NCBI GenBank assembly: GCA_946807835.1
Contig: OX327693.1
Span: 1,195,501-1,259,500 of the forward strand
Length of the DNA: 64,000 nt
From: Ailanthus altissimus
Taxonomy: Eukaryota > Streptophyta > Magnoliopsida > Sapindales > Simaroubaceae
Direction of reading: 5' to 3'
In this document: positions 60,780-64,000 of the stretch, piece after piece
Layout: the number at the start of each line of letters is the position of its first letter
Position numbering within the stretch: the first letter of the stretch is position 1
Translations under genes and position numbers: made by a program
The notes under the pieces: model-generated
Databases searched by the model: none
Told to the model about the DNA's origin: nothing
Seen by the model: the letters and a program-made list of their open reading frames with translations, nothing else

Positions 60780-61387
60780 CAAAAAAATTCACGCCACGTG
60801 GCATCTTATACAGGCGCCATGTGGCGAACAGTGCGGCATCGCGAACGTCCGCGATGCGCCTGTTAAATGGGCATCGCGGGGCCATCTCGGGCCCGAGATG
60901 GCCTCGAGATTGGCAACGGCGGCTGCCGCCGTTCCGGCCACCGTCTGCATCGCGAATATCGACCCAAAATTCTCATTTTTTTTCCCATTTTCAATGTTTC
61001 TTACACCATTCAAACCTATTTTTCACATAGAATTCAATAATTTCATCTATTTCTAGTTTCAAATACAAATTCTAACAATTTTATAAACAAATTTAAAATT
61101 TTTAAAAGTTAAACAAAACTCACCAAAATTCGGCCATTTCCTTTGTTTGAAGTGAGAAATATGTTGTATAAGCTCCAATCTATGCAGTGATAACTTCAAA
61201 AATTTTGATCTAACAACTTTTGATAATTTTCGGTGATTTGGGTGATTTTCGGGTGAAAGTATCGTGAATATGATATATGGGCAAATGTGTTCAAAATGTA
61301 AATTTTTGGTTAATAAAGTATATTTGATTTTAAGTTAATTAAAAAATTATAATAAAAAAATAAAGGGGTTATTTGTAAAAAAAATTC
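60780..61387 (-). repeat. Right terminal inverted repeat of the MULE
   Basis: Counterpart of the left TIR. The inner end contains only a reduced hairpin region (GCATCGCGGGGCCATCTCGGGCCCGAGATGG near 60870-60905, and CGCGAACGTCCGCG near 60839), so the array length differs between the two ends. Confidence 0.82.
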
Positions 61388-61396
61388 TTAAAAAAT

Positions 61397-62596
61397 AGCT
61401 TGGGCAGTGGCAGCAGCCTCGTGCTAGCCAACAATGACCATTTTTTTTTTTTTTTTAATTTTTTATATTTATATTTTATATTTTGTATTAGTTTTTAAAA
61501 GGGTTTGAAATATAAAATAATTTTATTACTCTAAAAAGTATTGACTTTGACAGTAGCTTTTTAACAATTAGATATTTGTGCATATTTTATTAAAAATATA
61601 AATATTATTATCAATTTTTTTTTAAATTTTTAAGTATTTATAAAATTCATCAATATCTCAAGAATAATGATAATAATATCTTTAAATAAATTAAATAGCA
61701 TGCAACAAGTGCTACTGTAGAAAATTACTAGCATTTTATCCCATGCTATGACAGCCAAGCCACTAAAAGTATGCTCATTAAATAGCATTTCTATAATGAT
61801 ATAAATTAAAATTTTGTAGCATATAATAAATGTTTCTCTTGCCTTTTTTTATTGTTTTATTAGAATACTATCATTGTATTTTACATGGCACTTCAAAAGT
61901 GCTACCAAATTGTTTGTGATAACATAATAAAAATGCTACAAGTTTTATGGCTTTAGCATATTAAAAATATTGCAACCCATTTGTATTTATAATAATGTTG
62001 ACTTTAAGAAACGAAATAAGATGTATTAACATTAATGCGATTGTTGATGAAAATATCCCACAAACATAATAAATGGCGAATTGAACATATAATTCATCAT
62101 TAAACTCATTTGACTGATGAATAAAATCAGTACAACATTTATTGTAAAAAAGTAATAAAATACAAGCTTAATCATCTTTAAAAAAAATAAATCTCTAAGT
62201 ACAAGAACCTATAAATTGACACTAATTGATCTTTGATTTGCATCCAGTACTTCACAAAATAATCTCTATTATCTCAGCTGGTATCACGAATTGGAAACAA
62301 TGTCAAAAAAGAAAAACAAAATTTACATACGTATAAGTTATTAATCACTTGTTCAATAAATACACCAGAAGTACCAAAAGTGTAAGTAAATCTTATTAAA
62401 AAAAATTAATAACCCGTTAATTGGTTTCAAATTTGGTGAGTTGGAGTTTGCTTTGGTGAGGATTATAGCATGGTTGCATTTAGATCTCATTGTATTTTTT
62501 TCTTTGAAAAAATAAATTAACTAGAAAAGTTAGGAGGAGAATCCACCATTACAACATGTTTTAAGGAACTTGAAATAGCATTAGGTCAAGAACCAT
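61397..62596. other. Intergenic, possible decayed transposon
   Basis: AT-rich. From about 61690 to 61985 TGCTAC / GTAGCA motifs recur in both orientations (for example GTGCTACTGTAG, GTGCTACCAAA, AATGCTACAAG), as in subterminal repeats of DNA transposons. I see no clear ends. No gene. Confidence 0.4.
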
Positions 62597-63960
62597 TCAT
62601 GAAAATGACAAAGTTAACTTATCTAACTCATGAGCCATTTTATTCGCATTTCGCGGTACATATAGAATTTTGAAAGAAGGAAATGCTTCTAGACAATCCA
62701 AGATTTCATGAATAATTAATCCAATTTTAGAATGGGAAGCAGTCGCAGAAAGTAAATCATTCACAACTACAGCTGCATGAGATTCAATCTTTATATAAGG
62801 CAAGTTAAACTGACCAATAGCTTAAAGCCGTTTTAAGATTGTTGTAGCTTCAGCCATCGGAACCAAATAGATTTCCTTAATCATCTCAGCACCGGAGTAT
62901 ATAACCTATCCCAAATGATCTCAAATTACAAAATCAAAGCCCTATTCGATTCTTAGAGCTATCAATAGCAGCATCATAATCCAACTTAAAACTTCCTGAA
63001 GGTGGTAGTTTCCATTGTTGAATAACATTCTCTTTGACCACTCGAATCTAAATATGAGCTAATTTATATTCTACCAAAAATCCTTAGCCTAATCAATTGC
63101 ATCGTTCGTAGCCATTACAACTTATCAATAATATATTGGTTCTACATAAATCAAATAAGCCAAAAGATGATGCATAATAGTTCTAAATTTTCTCAGAAAG
63201 TCTATATATTGTAGAAATAAGAAATTCGTATGCCATTGTAAGATGAGAGAAAAATATTATATCCATGAAGTTACATATCTCTTTGACTATTTTAAAGAAG
63301 AACAAAGCCATAAGGCATGCATGGTGCTTTTTGCGTCTTACCTTATCTTGGGGAAGTCTCATCATTCGAAATATGATATCTCTTAAGGTTAGTGAAAGAT
63401 GGAATCCAATCATAAGAGACTCACCAAAGAACTAATTTAACTTTTAGGGGTACAAATAAGTTTTACAAATTTTTCCACCAAAACAACTAGTAAATCCTTT
63501 GTGGTTGGATATCACCTAGTAGCCACTTTAAATAGTATAGTGGCCAAGGTGGTCATAATGCTACATCAAGCTATCAAAATAGATTTTGGTTTATTGTAAA
63601 ATCAAAATATTAGGGATCACCTTTTGGTCATCTTCAAAAATAGATGACCGAACTTTCTCAATATTCTAGCCACCCAAATCGAAAAGAAGCTTAGCTACCT
63701 TAGTATGCTTATGAAGCATATATGAAAATAAAGGCATGAAAGAGTAAGGCCAGGGAAGCCATTAGTCATGGTACACCAAAACATCTTCTCCATTTACAAT
63801 CTACCACTTGGCTCCTTGCAAAATAATGTTCTTTTCCATATGAGTGAGCCAGTTTGTTTAGCTTTTGCTTGTAAAAGAAAAAAGATTGTGAGAAAAAAGG
63901 CTATTTAGGACTTTTGCCATAAGTTACTTTGCATTTGTTATTAGTCACCATCCTTGTTTG
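62597..63960 (-). pseudogene. 3' end of a LINE (non-LTR retrotransposon)
   Basis: Read on the minus strand from 63960 down. First comes a stretch typical of the region after LINE RT (ILQGAKW, IVNGEDVLVYHD, WLP-PYSFMPLFSY, LIWHYD-like LMWHYDHLGHYTIKSGYWV). Next is IQQWKLPPSGSFKLDYDAAID, and finally the RNase H-like domain of the RVT_3 type at 62803-62597 (IKIESHAAVVVNDLLSAT, FKILYVPRNANKMAHEL). Stops and frameshifts are frequent. The element probably extends beyond the window. Confidence 0.8.
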
Positions 63961-64000
63961 GTCAGCAAAGGTTAATTGTTACTATGAAGTCTTCTCTTTA

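Larger units (their letters stand above)
53580..61387. mobile_element. Complete Mutator-like element (MULE) with transposase and Ulp1-like gene
   Basis: 7808 bp. The left end GAGAAAAATTCACAAATAACC is matched by the right end, which reads GAATTTTTTTTACAAATAACC on the minus strand. A perfect 9-bp target duplication TTAAAAAAT lies at 53571-53579 and 61388-61396, which is the length made by Mutator transposases. Inside are a plus-strand mudrA-type transposase and a minus-strand DUF1985/Ulp1-like gene, arranged tail to tail. Both are now broken. MULEs that carry a Ulp1-like gene are known in plants (the Kaonashi type in Arabidopsis); this looks like that class. Confidence 0.93.

Noticed and set aside
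1..64000. CRISPR arrays, bacterial operons, rRNA or tRNA genes
   Set aside because: I found none. The repeats present are eukaryotic transposon repeats, and tRNA-like matches are retrotransposon primer binding sites.

Overview
This is nuclear DNA from a flowering plant, most likely a eudicot. The evidence is AT-rich intergenic DNA, spliced plant genes with GT..AG introns, and a dense mixture of plant Ty1/copia, Ty3/gypsy, MULE, LINE and TRIM-like elements. I cannot fix the genus from sequence alone. Only three ordinary host genes are seen, and all three look structurally intact: a GH28 polygalacturonase (+, 14695-16389, four exons, 397 aa), a BAHD acyltransferase of the HCT-like group (+, 27927-29694, two exons, 461 aa) and a very-long-chain 3-oxoacyl-CoA reductase (-, 52318-50857, three exons, 321 aa).

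Layout. 1-1.3 kb: decayed copia pol cut by the window edge. 1.5-4.8 kb: a Ty3/gypsy element whose RT, RNase H and most of its integrase have been deleted. 4.8-14.6 kb: non-coding DNA with a fold-back element, two solo LTRs and a ~1 kb tandem duplication. 14.6-16.4 kb: polygalacturonase. 18-25.9 kb: a complete gag-only copia-type element on the minus strand, a TRIM-like element and local duplications. 27.8-29.7 kb: BAHD gene. 30.4-31.3 kb: another solo LTR. 34.5-50.4 kb: an old minus-strand copia element that still has both LTRs and a nearly perfect target duplication, split by a plus-strand copia fragment, a second gag-only element and a 3.07-kb solo LTR. 50.8-52.3 kb: the reductase gene. 53.6-61.4 kb: a full-length MULE. 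62.6-64 kb: end of a decayed LINE on the minus strand.

Two systems stand out. First, 53580-61387 is a complete Mutator-like element: perfect 9-bp target duplication TTAAAAAAT, ~600-bp terminal inverted repeats, a mudrA-type transposase pseudogene on + and, facing it, a DUF1985 plus Ulp1-like (C48) protease pseudogene on -. Its inverted repeats carry a GC-rich array of alternating hairpins that is very unlike the AT-rich surroundings. Second, a family of ~3.16-kb copia-type elements keeps LTRs, PBS, PPT, gag and a piece of protease but has no integrase, RT or RNase H. Two copies share the same shortened structure and the same replacement tail, so the form appears to have been mobilised in trans. 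Three solo LTRs of the same family lie in the window.

The three host genes do not form a pathway cluster. One acts on wall pectin, one is a cytosolic acyl transfer enzyme of specialised metabolism, and one belongs to ER fatty-acid elongation.
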